Shown here in pieces: positions 17,848 through 26,314 of a stretch of DNA of 64,000 nt (position 1 is its first letter; every line of letters starts with the position of its first letter). The notes beneath the pieces were generated by a model. The model ran no database searches, was not told the origin of the DNA, and saw only the letters and a list, made by a program, of their open reading frames with translations. The position numbers and the translations under genes were made by a program. Source of the stretch: Candidatus Heimdallarchaeota archaeon (GTDB lineage Archaea; Asgardarchaeota; Heimdallarchaeia; Heimdallarchaeales; Heimdallarchaeaceae); assembly GCA_030603365.1 (NCBI GenBank), contig JAUVXV010000004.1:197569-261568 (forward strand), given 5' to 3'.

Positions 17848-19938
17848 TTAAGGTTCTAAGAGCATTCTGAGATATAATAACTCACCATCAATATCATTTT
17901 TTAGTTTTTCAATGGTTTGTTGTCTATCTTGGAACATTTTAACATATGACTCTCTAGTCATAATAGTCTTCTTAACTCTGTATTCTTGTTGAAGCACACG
18001 TAGATTCCTTCGTTCTTCATAGAGTTTTCTTTCAGCAATTTCAATCTTCTGGACAGCTTGCTTGTATCTTCCACCATGTTTCACTAGAGTTTCTTTGGTC
18101 TGTTTTAGATTAACTTCTTCAGCTCTTAGACGTTTTTCTAGTTTAGCAATCAAATCCTTTCCTTCTTTAGCTTTCATTTTCTTTGAAGCGACTTTGATTC
18201 TAGTTTCTCTCAACCTTTCCTTAATTGAAAGAACCTCTTCATACTGTTTAACAAATTCTTCAATTTCATCAAATGGAATAAATTCTTTATCAGAATCGCT
18301 TATAACTAGATCTTTAGTTTTCTTTGATGACCATCTAATACCCAAATAAATAGCGAATACGACTCCAACTGTAATTACTTGGAAGAAATATGTGATAAGT
18401 ACATTTAATCTTGAATATGTAAATTCAATGATTAAGGGAGCATTATCATTCCCTGTAAAGGTAGTAAATGAAAAACTAAGGATTCTTCTGAAACCTAGAG
18501 AAACAAAATCGAATTTTTTATTGTAGTTAATAATCAAGTCTTGATAAGGATCGGGGTTATTGTATCTAATCTCGTGATATACTGCTCCTTTTGGAAGAAT
18601 TACATCTACATTTAATTTTTCTACGGTCCAATTAATGATTGAACAAGGCTCAAATCTCATCCTGTAATTTATACTTCCTTGTTCTTTCTGTAGATATACT
18701 TCCATAGGTACAGTATAAACAATTGTAAAAGTAAAATCTTCTCCATGGAATAAAGGAGTTCGTGGAAAAATGACTAATGCGTCATGACCAATAAATACAC
18801 TTGGTCGTTGATTATATGATCCAGGTTCGAAAATTAGATTATCATCTAGTTGATAATTTTGATTTAGTCCACCAACATCATCATAAAGTTCTAGAACCGT
18901 TGCATTCTTGGGTAATATAACTGGAAAAGAGTTCAGAGCCCACAATTTAAGGCTGTAAAGAGCCTCATTATCAGGTCTTTTAGGACCGAAGTAATAGAGT
19001 GATTGCTCTTCAGTAATCTTAATCAAACCAAAAGGATCAACCTCAATTCTTCGGTTTATCTCTGTTGCCTTGAACAGCATTGTATTGGCAGGATTTTCTA
19101 TATCTCCACCTGCTGCAATCGCTGTAAGATAGACATTCATGTGTACGTCGTCTTCATATGATTGTGAGTAATTGAAAGGTTGTCTTGTTATATTGTACCA
19201 TTTAACTAAACCTTGCTCATTATCAACTGTTTTGAAAATACCTCTCGTTCCATTGGTTGGAGTAATTCTGTCAGTTAAGAAAACATCTCCACCTTGTCTT
19301 TGCACCCATACTGAACAATTAATTATTGGTAAATTGTTAATTAATGGGTAAATTAGCTCTTGGTAATGAAGAACTTGTTCTCCCCCTTCTAACCAGTATG
19401 AATATGGGTATGCAAACTCAATGTAGGTATTAATGAATATTTCTTCACCTTGTCCATAGCTTGTTTCATTAACATGTAATGGAATGATAAAAGTTGTATA
19501 ATTTATTCCCTTTTGATAAGTATAAGTTCTCATAGATGTTGAGTTACCTATCGACTCATATGATTCATTTGAAACACGGAATCCTGCAAATGTAATGTTC
19601 TTGTTGTTAATATTAGGCAAGGTATAATTGAAGTAAGTTATATTCACATTTCCAATAATATCAAGTTTTATTGAGTCAACCAACGATAATACGCCAAAAG
19701 TTTGAATTTCAATAGTCCTGTTAACTGATGTTGTGGCATTCATCCCGTAATCATATACAAAATCACTTGTTAGAGACAATTCGTCTGTTGAGGGAACGGG
19801 TATGTTAATTCTATCTGGTTGAATAATTGGTAAATCTGTAGATTGATTTGCTTGTATTAGACCATACATTACTGAAAATGACATGGAAACTGCAAATAAT
19901 ATAGCTAAAGTAACAATTGTACTTCTTGTTTTCTTCAT
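17848..19938 (-). CDS. Ribophorin I (OST1)-like membrane glycoprotein
   Basis: 696 residues from ATG 19938, preceded by CGAGG; the track start is an upstream TTG. Residues 3-30 are a signal/anchor. Two outside beta-rich domains follow, each opening like OST1: TVNRTIEIQTFGVLSLVDSIKLD and INRRIEVDPFGLIKITEEQ. Family-like landmarks in the second are PLFHGEDFTFTIVYTVP, INYRMRFEP and VILPKGAVYHEI. A membrane segment at about 512-535 (YFFQVITVGVVFAIYLGI) is followed by about 160 residues of charged coiled coil ending IEKLKNDIDGELLYL, matching the cytosolic tail of animal ribophorin I. Many N-x-S/T sequons are present. OST1 is an oligosaccharyltransferase subunit in eukaryotes; the role here is inferred. 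Confidence 0.75.
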   Translation of the reverse strand: MKKTRSTIVTLAILFAVSMSFSVMYGLIQANQSTDLPIIQPDRINIPVPSTDELSLTSDFVYDYGMNATTSVNRTIEIQTFGVLSLVDSIKLDIIGNVNITYFNYTLPNINNKNITFAGFRVSNESYESIGNSTSMRTYTYQKGINYTTFIIPLHVNETSYGQGEEIFINTYIEFAYPYSYWLEGGEQVLHYQELIYPLINNLPIINCSVWVQRQGGDVFLTDRITPTNGTRGIFKTVDNEQGLVKWYNITRQPFNYSQSYEDDVHMNVYLTAIAAGGDIENPANTMLFKATEINRRIEVDPFGLIKITEEQSLYYFGPKRPDNEALYSLKLWALNSFPVILPKNATVLELYDDVGGLNQNYQLDDNLIFEPGSYNQRPSVFIGHDALVIFPRTPLFHGEDFTFTIVYTVPMEVYLQKEQGSINYRMRFEPCSIINWTVEKLNVDVILPKGAVYHEIRYNNPDPYQDLIINYNKKFDFVSLGFRRILSFSFTTFTGNDNAPLIIEFTYSRLNVLITYFFQVITVGVVFAIYLGIRWSSKKTKDLVISDSDKEFIPFDEIEEFVKQYEEVLSIKERLRETRIKVASKKMKAKEGKDLIAKLEKRLRAEEVNLKQTKETLVKHGGRYKQAVQKIEIAERKLYEERRNLRVLQQEYRVKKTIMTRESYVKMFQDRQQTIEKLKNDIDGELLYLRMLLEP

Positions 19939-20075
19939 TGTTGAAACCTCGTGTTTCTCGTCTTTGTGCAATTGATATGAAACGATTTTAAATATTTTGG
20001 CTTTTAATACATTTTATTTCTTAAATATCAGAAAGATTATTGAATTCTTATTTTATTTATAATTTGATTGACAAA

Positions 20076-20846
20076 ATGTTGGACGAAAGAGAACTCGAAA
20101 AATACAATCGTCAGATAATAATATCACATTTTGGAACTAAAGGACAAGTGGCACTAAAAACAAGTAAAGTGTGCGTAGTTGGATTAGGTGGTTTGGGTTC
20201 AAGTATTGTCTATTACTTAGCTGTAGCAGGGATAGGGTCCCTTGGGTTAATTGATCAAGACCAAGTTGAATTATCAAATTTAAACAGACAAATCTTGCAC
20301 TACGAGAGTGATAAAGGAAAATTAAAAACAAAATCTGCTTCAGAAAAGGTGACTAAACTTAATCCAGATATAAAAATAGTTGAGCATTCAATTATTCTAG
20401 ATTCATCTAATATTGAGGACTTATTATCTGGATATGATTTTGTTGTCGAAGCCAGTGATAACTTTGAAACTAAGTTTTTGGTGAATGACACTTGTTGTAA
20501 ACTTCGTATCCCTTTTGTTATTGGTGGTGTTTATCAGTTTGAAGGTCAGATGATGACAGTTATACCTGGTGAAACTGCATGTTATAGATGTATGTTTAAA
20601 GAAATTCCAACGCCTGGTTCATATCCTACAACGAGTGAAAATGGTGTGATGGGAACTACAGCTGGTTTGTTGGGGATTATTGAGGCTAATGAAGCGATTA
20701 AATACCTAGTCTTCAAAAATCATGAGAAACTGCTAGTAAACAAAATCTTGTATGCGGATTTACAATACAATTCATACGAAACCTTTCGTATTGAAAGAGA
20801 TAAAACATGCAAAAGCTGTTCTGAACTTCAGCTTGACCAAGCGTAG
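20076..20846 (+). CDS. E1-like (MoeB/ThiF/HesA) adenylyltransferase
   Basis: 256 residues from ATG 20076 (MLDERELEKYNRQI); the track start is a TTG 36 bases earlier. Motifs are the nucleotide loop GLGGLGSSIVYYLA, IDQDQVELSNLNRQ and EASDNFETKFLVND. Zinc is probably held by CYRC and CKSC. Where most MoeB/ThiF proteins have a cysteine in the crossover loop (P-x-C-x-E-x-G-V), this one has PTTSENGV, so a thioester mechanism at that site is unlikely. It probably activates a MoaD/ThiS-type sulfur carrier or a ubiquitin-like protein. The acetyltransferase gene follows after 35 bases. Confidence 0.88.
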   Translation: MLDERELEKYNRQIIISHFGTKGQVALKTSKVCVVGLGGLGSSIVYYLAVAGIGSLGLIDQDQVELSNLNRQILHYESDKGKLKTKSASEKVTKLNPDIKIVEHSIILDSSNIEDLLSGYDFVVEASDNFETKFLVNDTCCKLRIPFVIGGVYQFEGQMMTVIPGETACYRCMFKEIPTPGSYPTTSENGVMGTTAGLLGIIEANEAIKYLVFKNHEKLLVNKILYADLQYNSYETFRIERDKTCKSCSELQLDQA

Positions 20847-20881
20847 TAAACTTTTATATTGTTCATTTTGAATTTAAAATT

Positions 20882-21451
20882 ATGAGCGAAGAAAAGAACT
20901 ATTTTGTTCATCCTTCAGCTTTTGTTGAAGAAAATGTTACTATTGGTGAAAGAACCAAAATATGGCACTTAGTTCAAGTAAGAGGGGGCGCTAAAATAGG
21001 TGAAGATTGTAATTTTGGAAAATCAGTATTCATTGATTCAAACGTTTCTATTGGAAATAATGTTAAAATCCAAAACTTTGTCTCTGTCTATCAAGGAGTT
21101 ACTATTGAAGATGATGTTTTTATTGGACCTCATGTTTGCTTTACTAATGATTATCTTCCACGATCTTTCATTTCTGATTGGAAATTGGTTAAAACTGAAG
21201 TGAAAAAAGGTGCATCTATTGGTGCAAATGCAACCATTGTGTGTGGGATTACAATCGGTGAGTATGCGATGATTGGAGCAGGTAGTTTGGTTTCCAAAGA
21301 TGTACCTCATCATGCATTGGTTTATGGTAATCCTGCTAAGTTCAAGGGATATGTTTGTTCCTGTGGAAACATAGTGAAGAAAACTCAAGACTATTTACTA
21401 GAAGGGACAATATTGGAATGTGATAAATGTAACAAAACAGTCGTAATTTAG
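20882..21451 (+). CDS. Left-handed beta-helix N-acetyltransferase (WbpD/WlbB-like)
   Basis: 189 residues. Repeated hexapeptides (VTIGERTKI, AKIGEDCNF, VSIGNNVKI, VTIEDDVFIG) form a left-handed helix, followed by FIGPHVCFTND and the GASIGANATIVCGITIG stretch characteristic of sugar N-acetyltransferases making UDP-2,3-diacetamido sugars. After the helix comes a small cysteine-bearing tail (YVCSCGNIV, LECDKCNKTVVI) that looks like a zinc ribbon. It likely supplies an acetylated amino sugar for the nearby glycan genes. Confidence 0.87.
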   Translation: MSEEKNYFVHPSAFVEENVTIGERTKIWHLVQVRGGAKIGEDCNFGKSVFIDSNVSIGNNVKIQNFVSVYQGVTIEDDVFIGPHVCFTNDYLPRSFISDWKLVKTEVKKGASIGANATIVCGITIGEYAMIGAGSLVSKDVPHHALVYGNPAKFKGYVCSCGNIVKKTQDYLLEGTILECDKCNKTVVI

Positions 21452-21587
21452 CTTTCATTTTCTTCATTTTCTATTTCTCTATTGATTTTGTTAAATTGCG
21501 TTTTCTTCAACTAGGTTTTTATCGTCGGTGAGGTAAACCTTAAATAACATTTTCAGTTGGAGTTAAAATGCTGGGTATTCTAGACAA

Positions 21588-21626
21588 CTAGTGTTACAAA
21601 TCTATAAATGGGTTAACGAACACTAC
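21588..21626 (+). promoter_or_regulatory. TATA box bracketed by an inverted repeat, upstream of RHH gene
   Basis: TCTATAAATG at about 21601 fits an archaeal TATA box and would place a transcript start some 25 bases before the ATG at 21659. It is flanked by AGTGTT (21590-21595) and its complement AACACT (21619-21624), 23 bases apart. Ribbon-helix-helix proteins often repress their own promoters at such repeats. Spacing and function are inferred. Confidence 0.35.
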
Positions 21627-21658
21627 TAGATAATTTAATACTTGTATGGGGTTATCAA

Positions 21659-21868
21659 ATGAACTTAATTTCAATAAGGCTTCCGAGTGAATTTGTAGAG
21701 ATTTTGGATGAGATGGTTCTTCAGGGGCGATATGCTTCGAGGTCAGAGGCAATTAGATTAGCATTAAGAGATTTTTATAGAGAACATTATGCTTCAAAAC
21801 AATCAACAGACTTTCGTTTTCCAAATGTTGATTATACTTATAGCAATATAGTTTTTGAAGATGACTAA
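21659..21868 (+). CDS. Ribbon-helix-helix (CopG/NikR-like) DNA-binding protein
   Basis: 69 residues. The N-terminal 45 are a CopG-type ribbon-helix-helix: strand NLISIRLP, helix EFVEILDEMVLQG, turn RYASRSEAIR, helix LALRDFYREHY. The tail of about 20 residues is acidic and aromatic (FPNVDYTYSNIVFEDD). It binds DNA as a dimer. A shorter paralogue lies at 35830. Targets are unknown; an inverted repeat around its own TATA box suggests autoregulation. Confidence 0.85.
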   Translation: MNLISIRLPSEFVEILDEMVLQGRYASRSEAIRLALRDFYREHYASKQSTDFRFPNVDYTYSNIVFEDD

Positions 21869-21965
21869 TCTAATCTCATAATAAAAGCAGATATATGCCA
21901 TTTGAAGAAACGCTAGGTTTAACAAATGGGGAACCATAATTTTTAGTAATAAGTAGTTGATTCAA

Positions 21966-23045
21966 ATGACAGACATGGTTGATTCTAAAGGTAGTGACGA
22001 AGTACAAACTTCTACTGAAGAATTATCTGAAGACAAACCACAAACACCATTGTCAAGATTCATCTCAAAATCAAAAAGAGAGGTCTCAACTTTTTCATCT
22101 AAAGCATATCAGAAACTTGAACCAATCATTTTTCCTTTGAAAAATAAATATGTTAGGTATACTCTTTCTGCAATCCTTTTTGGTCTAGTTATTGCGCTCT
22201 ATGTTCTATATGAAACATATCCTGGAGTTGAAAATACTGCATTACGTGCTTTTCTTGTTCCGATAGGATTGGTTCTTGCAACAATTCTAGTCTTCTATAT
22301 AACTTGGGATGATCCCTATTTCAGAAAATATAGATCTCCAGGAATATATGTTGTAGTATTAACTACTATCTTTTACATTTTCATCTTTACAGACATTTCC
22401 GACCTATTGTTTAGCACAACACTTGCAACCTGGTTAACGAAATCTACTGGTTTTCTTACTTCTTCAATTGTAGAAGCTTTTGGGATAAACATATCTGATG
22501 TAGCTTGGCAATCTTTTCCCACATACGAGAAAGTAAATTGGATGAATAGAACTACATTCTTCCTTAGTTCACCTGAAGAATTAACATCGTATATGTCACT
22601 TGTGAGTATAAAATGGATGACTAGAATAGTATTCTTTAACGCCCCCAGTGAACAAGGATCTCTGTATATTGACGCTGCTTGTAGTGGTATTCATTCTTTA
22701 ACAGTTTTTACTGCTGTATTTCTTTTAATGCTTTTTGAGGCTCGTAAACGCCTTCAATGGACTTACACAACTATCTTAGTAACTCTGATTGGAATCATTG
22801 GAACCTACATCATGAATCTAATTAGAATTATGATAATAATCTCACTCTATTATTATCAAGGTTCCTCCATTGCTGGTCCAGTGCATAATTATCTGGGCTA
22901 TGTAATTTTGATTATTTGGCTTCCTATTTTCTGGTTATATGTTCTCCCTCTTGGTGAGAAGAAGGAAGTAAAACAAGAAAGAAAGTTAAGAAGACAAGAA
23001 AAGAAGGAACAAAAGAAGAAAAAGACAGATTTAGAGCAATTGTAG
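21966..23045 (+). CDS. Archaeosortase/exosortase family membrane protease
   Basis: 359 residues from ATG 21966; the track start is an upstream TTG. A soluble N-terminal region of about 60 residues precedes some seven membrane segments. The catalytic triad of the family is visible: Cys in IDAACSGIHSLT, Arg in YIMNLIRIMIII and His in GPVHNYLGYV. The C-terminus is a Lys/Glu-rich tail (RRQEKKEQKKKK). Archaeosortases cut and attach surface proteins bearing a C-terminal sorting signal. Residues 180-225 form an outside insertion. It sits beside the glycosyltransferase cluster, which fits a role in cell-surface assembly. No clear PGF-CTERM-type substrate lies in this window. Confidence 0.85.
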   Translation: MTDMVDSKGSDEVQTSTEELSEDKPQTPLSRFISKSKREVSTFSSKAYQKLEPIIFPLKNKYVRYTLSAILFGLVIALYVLYETYPGVENTALRAFLVPIGLVLATILVFYITWDDPYFRKYRSPGIYVVVLTTIFYIFIFTDISDLLFSTTLATWLTKSTGFLTSSIVEAFGINISDVAWQSFPTYEKVNWMNRTTFFLSSPEELTSYMSLVSIKWMTRIVFFNAPSEQGSLYIDAACSGIHSLTVFTAVFLLMLFEARKRLQWTYTTILVTLIGIIGTYIMNLIRIMIIISLYYYQGSSIAGPVHNYLGYVILIIWLPIFWLYVLPLGEKKEVKQERKLRRQEKKEQKKKKTDLEQL

Positions 23046-23046
23046 C

Positions 23047-24195
23047 TCATAGAAATTTTTCATAAACTTCAAGCGTTAATTTTGCAGTATTATCCCAGGT
23101 ATATTTCTTTGCTATTTCTCTTGAATTCTTTGCAATTGAGGATAATTGTTGTTTATTGTTCATTACTTCAACTATCTTCTCTGCAAAAGAGCTAACGGTT
23201 CTTTCTGTAGTGAGAATTGTATTATCATGTTCAAAAGTAACAGCTTCGGGGGCTGCTAGAATGGGGGTTTGGCAAGATAATGCCTCTAATAAAGTTAAAT
23301 TCATTCCTTCATAGTTTGAAGGAAGTAAGAACAAATCAACGGAGCTGAAGTAACTATTCTTCATATTGTCTTCAATATAACCTAGATCTATAACTGAATC
23401 GGTAAGATTATTTCTTTTCAAACCCTTTGTGAATATCTTTCTTTGTTTCAAATCATCGCCAGCAAATAGCAATTTAATGTTTGGATTTTTATTTTTCACT
23501 TCTTTTAGTAGTGGTATAAGCATTTCAGAACCCTTTCTAATCATCATTCTTCCAAGGAATCCTAAAACAAACTCCCCTTCCTTTTTTTCATAAATACACT
23601 TTTCATCCTTAGTGTATTTTGTTGTATCTACTCCATTAGGTACAACAGTGATTTTAGATTCTTCAATAGGATAATTTTCTACTATCTCTTGTTTTATTGG
23701 TTTACTAACAGCAATAAGATGATCTGCCTGTTTCATAAGCTTGTTTTCTATCCTTCTCAATAGGGGATAAGCAACAAGTAATCTTCTTTCAACCCAATTC
23801 AAAGTAGCAGATGGTTGTGCTATTATAGACCTTTGTTCTCCAAAAAAGGTTGTATGAACTGTTTCAATTCTAGGCGTTTTTGTTTTTATTTTCCTAGTAG
23901 AGAGCATTGGGAGATTACCATGTATTATTGAGGGGTTTATTGAATTTAAAACAGAATTAGTTCCCCTCCAATAGCTACTAGAATAAAAGAACCTTGAAGA
24001 AATTGTTTTGATGAATTCAATTTTAACGTCTGATTTTGTGGGTTTTGGAGTAAGTACTTCATCCCTTAAAGCAGTAACCAAAACAGGATTCCAACTGCTT
24101 TGTTTTATGATAGATTTTGCCAATTCTTCACTATAAATCCAGGTTGCTCCTCGTCTGTATTCCTGAGTAAGTATGCATGCAGTATTATTATTCAT
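23047..24195 (-). CDS. Glycosyltransferase, GT-B fold (family 4-like)
   Basis: 382 residues. The C-terminal nucleotide-sugar-binding half shows VPNGVDTTKY, VLGFLGRMMIRKGSEML and the acidic sugar-diphosphate motif in LLPSNYEGMNLTLLEALSCQTPILA (E-x7-E type). The N-terminal half is the acceptor domain. No membrane segment is visible, so it is probably a cytoplasmic enzyme at the membrane face. It overlaps the deacetylase stop by 8 bases and ends the minus-strand glycan operon. Confidence 0.9.
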   Translation of the reverse strand: MNNNTACILTQEYRRGATWIYSEELAKSIIKQSSWNPVLVTALRDEVLTPKPTKSDVKIEFIKTISSRFFYSSSYWRGTNSVLNSINPSIIHGNLPMLSTRKIKTKTPRIETVHTTFFGEQRSIIAQPSATLNWVERRLLVAYPLLRRIENKLMKQADHLIAVSKPIKQEIVENYPIEESKITVVPNGVDTTKYTKDEKCIYEKKEGEFVLGFLGRMMIRKGSEMLIPLLKEVKNKNPNIKLLFAGDDLKQRKIFTKGLKRNNLTDSVIDLGYIEDNMKNSYFSSVDLFLLPSNYEGMNLTLLEALSCQTPILAAPEAVTFEHDNTILTTERTVSSFAEKIVEVMNNKQQLSSIAKNSREIAKKYTWDNTAKLTLEVYEKFL

Positions 24196-25084
24196 TTTTC
24201 AAACCTCTAGTAAGTATATCATTTAAGTTAATTGTAGGATATTGATTCTTTTGATTATAAAATTCTGACTGACCTATTGGTTTCATGTCATATTGTACTA
24301 CCAATTCAAAAATGCTCTCCATCAATGAACGCAATTTAAGTGGTTCAAATACTGCATGAACGTATAAACAAACATAAGTGGCACTGCTATCAATATGCTC
24401 CTGAAACCGTTGTTTGTAGAATTGGATAATTTCGTTCTTTGTTTTTCCTTGGATCATTAATTCTTCAATCGTTATCTCAGTTACAGGTAACTGCACAATA
24501 GATTCATGAGAAGATTCATTCTCTTTATCAAATGTAAGTAGAAAAGGAGAATGATAAATAAAATCTGATGCGAATTTAAACTGCTTAGAAGTAAGCATTT
24601 TCAAATAAAATGGGTTCACAATGAAATTAGGGGCAGCATTTGATTGAGGTTGTTTTTCAAATATTCTGTTATACTCTCTTATGGTTAGATCTAGATACTC
24701 AGAAGTTTCATCCTTGTTGAACTGAGCAAAACGATTTGCCCAACGTATGTGATTGTATCCGTGAGGATGGAATTCAGTGAGTTTATTTGCTTCATACTCT
24801 CTTAGCTCCTTCATGATGCTTTCATCAATGTTCTTAGGTGGGAGCAAAACTCCTCGTAATAAATCTTTCCAGTGATTTCTCTTCCAGATTGGAATTCTTC
24901 TTTTAATTGGTTCTCTATTTTTGATTATTCTAAATATATTTCTTCCTGTAGCATATTTCCCTAAACTTAGATAGTAGGTGAAAGGAAATGAATATTTCTT
25001 AGAAAGGTTAATACTCTCAGGGAGAGCTTTATGTAACCCCTCCCATGTATCTATGTCGACTCTAAAGCAAAAATTCGTCTCCAC
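24188..25084 (-). CDS. NodB/polysaccharide deacetylase-like protein
   Basis: 298 residues if GTG 25084 is the start. An AAAGGAG Shine-Dalgarno match lies 11 bases upstream, inside the last codons of the preceding gene; the longer track ORF would overlap that gene by 86 bases. Features are CFRVDIDTWEGLHKALP (the metal aspartates), the FTYYLSLGK strand, HPHGYNHIRWANR (metal histidine) and the late YVCLYVHAVFEP. This is the ArnD-like, one-domain type that removes acetyl or formyl groups from lipid-linked sugars. Family fit is good though divergent. Confidence 0.75.
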   Translation of the reverse strand: METNFCFRVDIDTWEGLHKALPESINLSKKYSFPFTYYLSLGKYATGRNIFRIIKNREPIKRRIPIWKRNHWKDLLRGVLLPPKNIDESIMKELREYEANKLTEFHPHGYNHIRWANRFAQFNKDETSEYLDLTIREYNRIFEKQPQSNAAPNFIVNPFYLKMLTSKQFKFASDFIYHSPFLLTFDKENESSHESIVQLPVTEITIEELMIQGKTKNEIIQFYKQRFQEHIDSSATYVCLYVHAVFEPLKLRSLMESIFELVVQYDMKPIGQSEFYNQKNQYPTINLNDILTRGLKNE

Positions 25085-25091
25085 TTCTAAG

Positions 25092-26309
25092 TCAGCTCCT
25101 TTCAAGCACTCTCTTATAGAGTACCTCAGTATCTTCTGCTTTTTTCTCCCAACTGAATTCTTTAACAGCCATGTCATAACCTAATTTGGATAATTCAATT
25201 GAACGTTCTTCGGAATCTAGTAATTTCACAACCCCTTTAGCTAATTCTTTGGGGTTTTTAGGAGGAACGAGAACACAATTTTTTCCTTGGTCAGTTATCT
25301 CTCTTATACCAGGGATATCAGAAGCCACTATCGCTTTTCTCATCGCCATAGCTTCAAGTACACTTATACTGGATGCTTCAACTATACTTGGAACAACAAC
25401 TACATCTGCTAAAGCTAAATATGAGGGAATTTTCTTATTAGGTACCATCCCAATTAACTTGACGTTCTTTTGTAGTTCCCTTTGTTTTACTTCTTTTTCA
25501 ATCGAGAATCTTTCTGGACCATCACCTACAATGATCAATTTTGCAGTAGAATATTTTTTCAATATTTGTTCAAATCCACGAATCAGATGAATTACACCAT
25601 TTTTGACTACTAATCTTCTAGTGGTCATAATAATAGGTCCCTCTTCATTATTTATTTTGGCTTCAGGTAATATATCGGGTTTAAATATCTCTATGTCAAC
25701 TCCGTTTAAAATAGTGTGAATTTTCTCCTTTGTTTCTTCTTTACACCAACTTTTTACAATCTGAGCATAATCATAATCTGTGTGAATCTGACAGTCACTT
25801 TTTCTTGCTAAATAGGGAGCAAGCTTTCTTTCCATTTTTCTATAGAACCCAACTTTAAGACGGTTTTTTACCAGCTGATTCCAGTATTTGTAGTAGGATC
25901 CATGCATTGTATTGACTATTTTTTTATGATTTCTCTTTCCTAGAGATACCGCTACTAAACCAGAAGAATAAACATGACCATGAAAAAGGTCAAAATCACT
26001 ACCATCTATTTCACGTCTTAATAATGGTAAAGTATTTTTGAATAAGAAGAAGAGCTGACGAGAAAATTTTAGCTGTTGTGGATTATAACTATGCTTTATT
26101 GTAGATAACAAATCTAATCTTCTAATCTCTACTCCATCAATAGTTGTTTTCTTTTCATTGTTGGGTATAGAACCTGTGATATATGTCACTTTATGTCCTT
26201 TTTTTACTAGAGCTTTTGATAGGTTTAATGCATGAAGTTCCACGCCACCGCCTATTGAAGAATCGTCATGAGGGCCCAGTTCAAATATCATTGCAATGTT
26301 TAAGGACAT
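25092..26309 (-). CDS. Glycosyltransferase family 4 (GT-B)
   Basis: 405 residues. The N-terminal loop GGGVELHALNLSKALVKKGHKVTYITG binds the nucleotide sugar phosphates. The C-terminal half has ILNGVDIEIFKPD, the TTRRLVVKNGVIHLIRGFE stretch, IVGDGPERFSIEK and PSIVEASSISVLEAMAMRKAIVAS (E-x7-E). Of the window's GT4 enzymes this shows the most typical sequence. It lies in the operon GT2-GT4-deacetylase-GT with gaps of only 5-8 bases or overlaps. Confidence 0.92.
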   Translation of the reverse strand: MSLNIAMIFELGPHDDSSIGGGVELHALNLSKALVKKGHKVTYITGSIPNNEKKTTIDGVEIRRLDLLSTIKHSYNPQQLKFSRQLFFLFKNTLPLLRREIDGSDFDLFHGHVYSSGLVAVSLGKRNHKKIVNTMHGSYYKYWNQLVKNRLKVGFYRKMERKLAPYLARKSDCQIHTDYDYAQIVKSWCKEETKEKIHTILNGVDIEIFKPDILPEAKINNEEGPIIMTTRRLVVKNGVIHLIRGFEQILKKYSTAKLIIVGDGPERFSIEKEVKQRELQKNVKLIGMVPNKKIPSYLALADVVVVPSIVEASSISVLEAMAMRKAIVASDIPGIREITDQGKNCVLVPPKNPKELAKGVVKLLDSEERSIELSKLGYDMAVKEFSWEKKAEDTEVLYKRVLERS

Positions 26310-26314
26310 CTATA

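Noticed and set aside
21038-21388. 116-residue minus-strand ORF within the acetyltransferase
   Set aside because: Antisense to hexapeptide repeats; the composition follows from the repeat, and there is no start signal.
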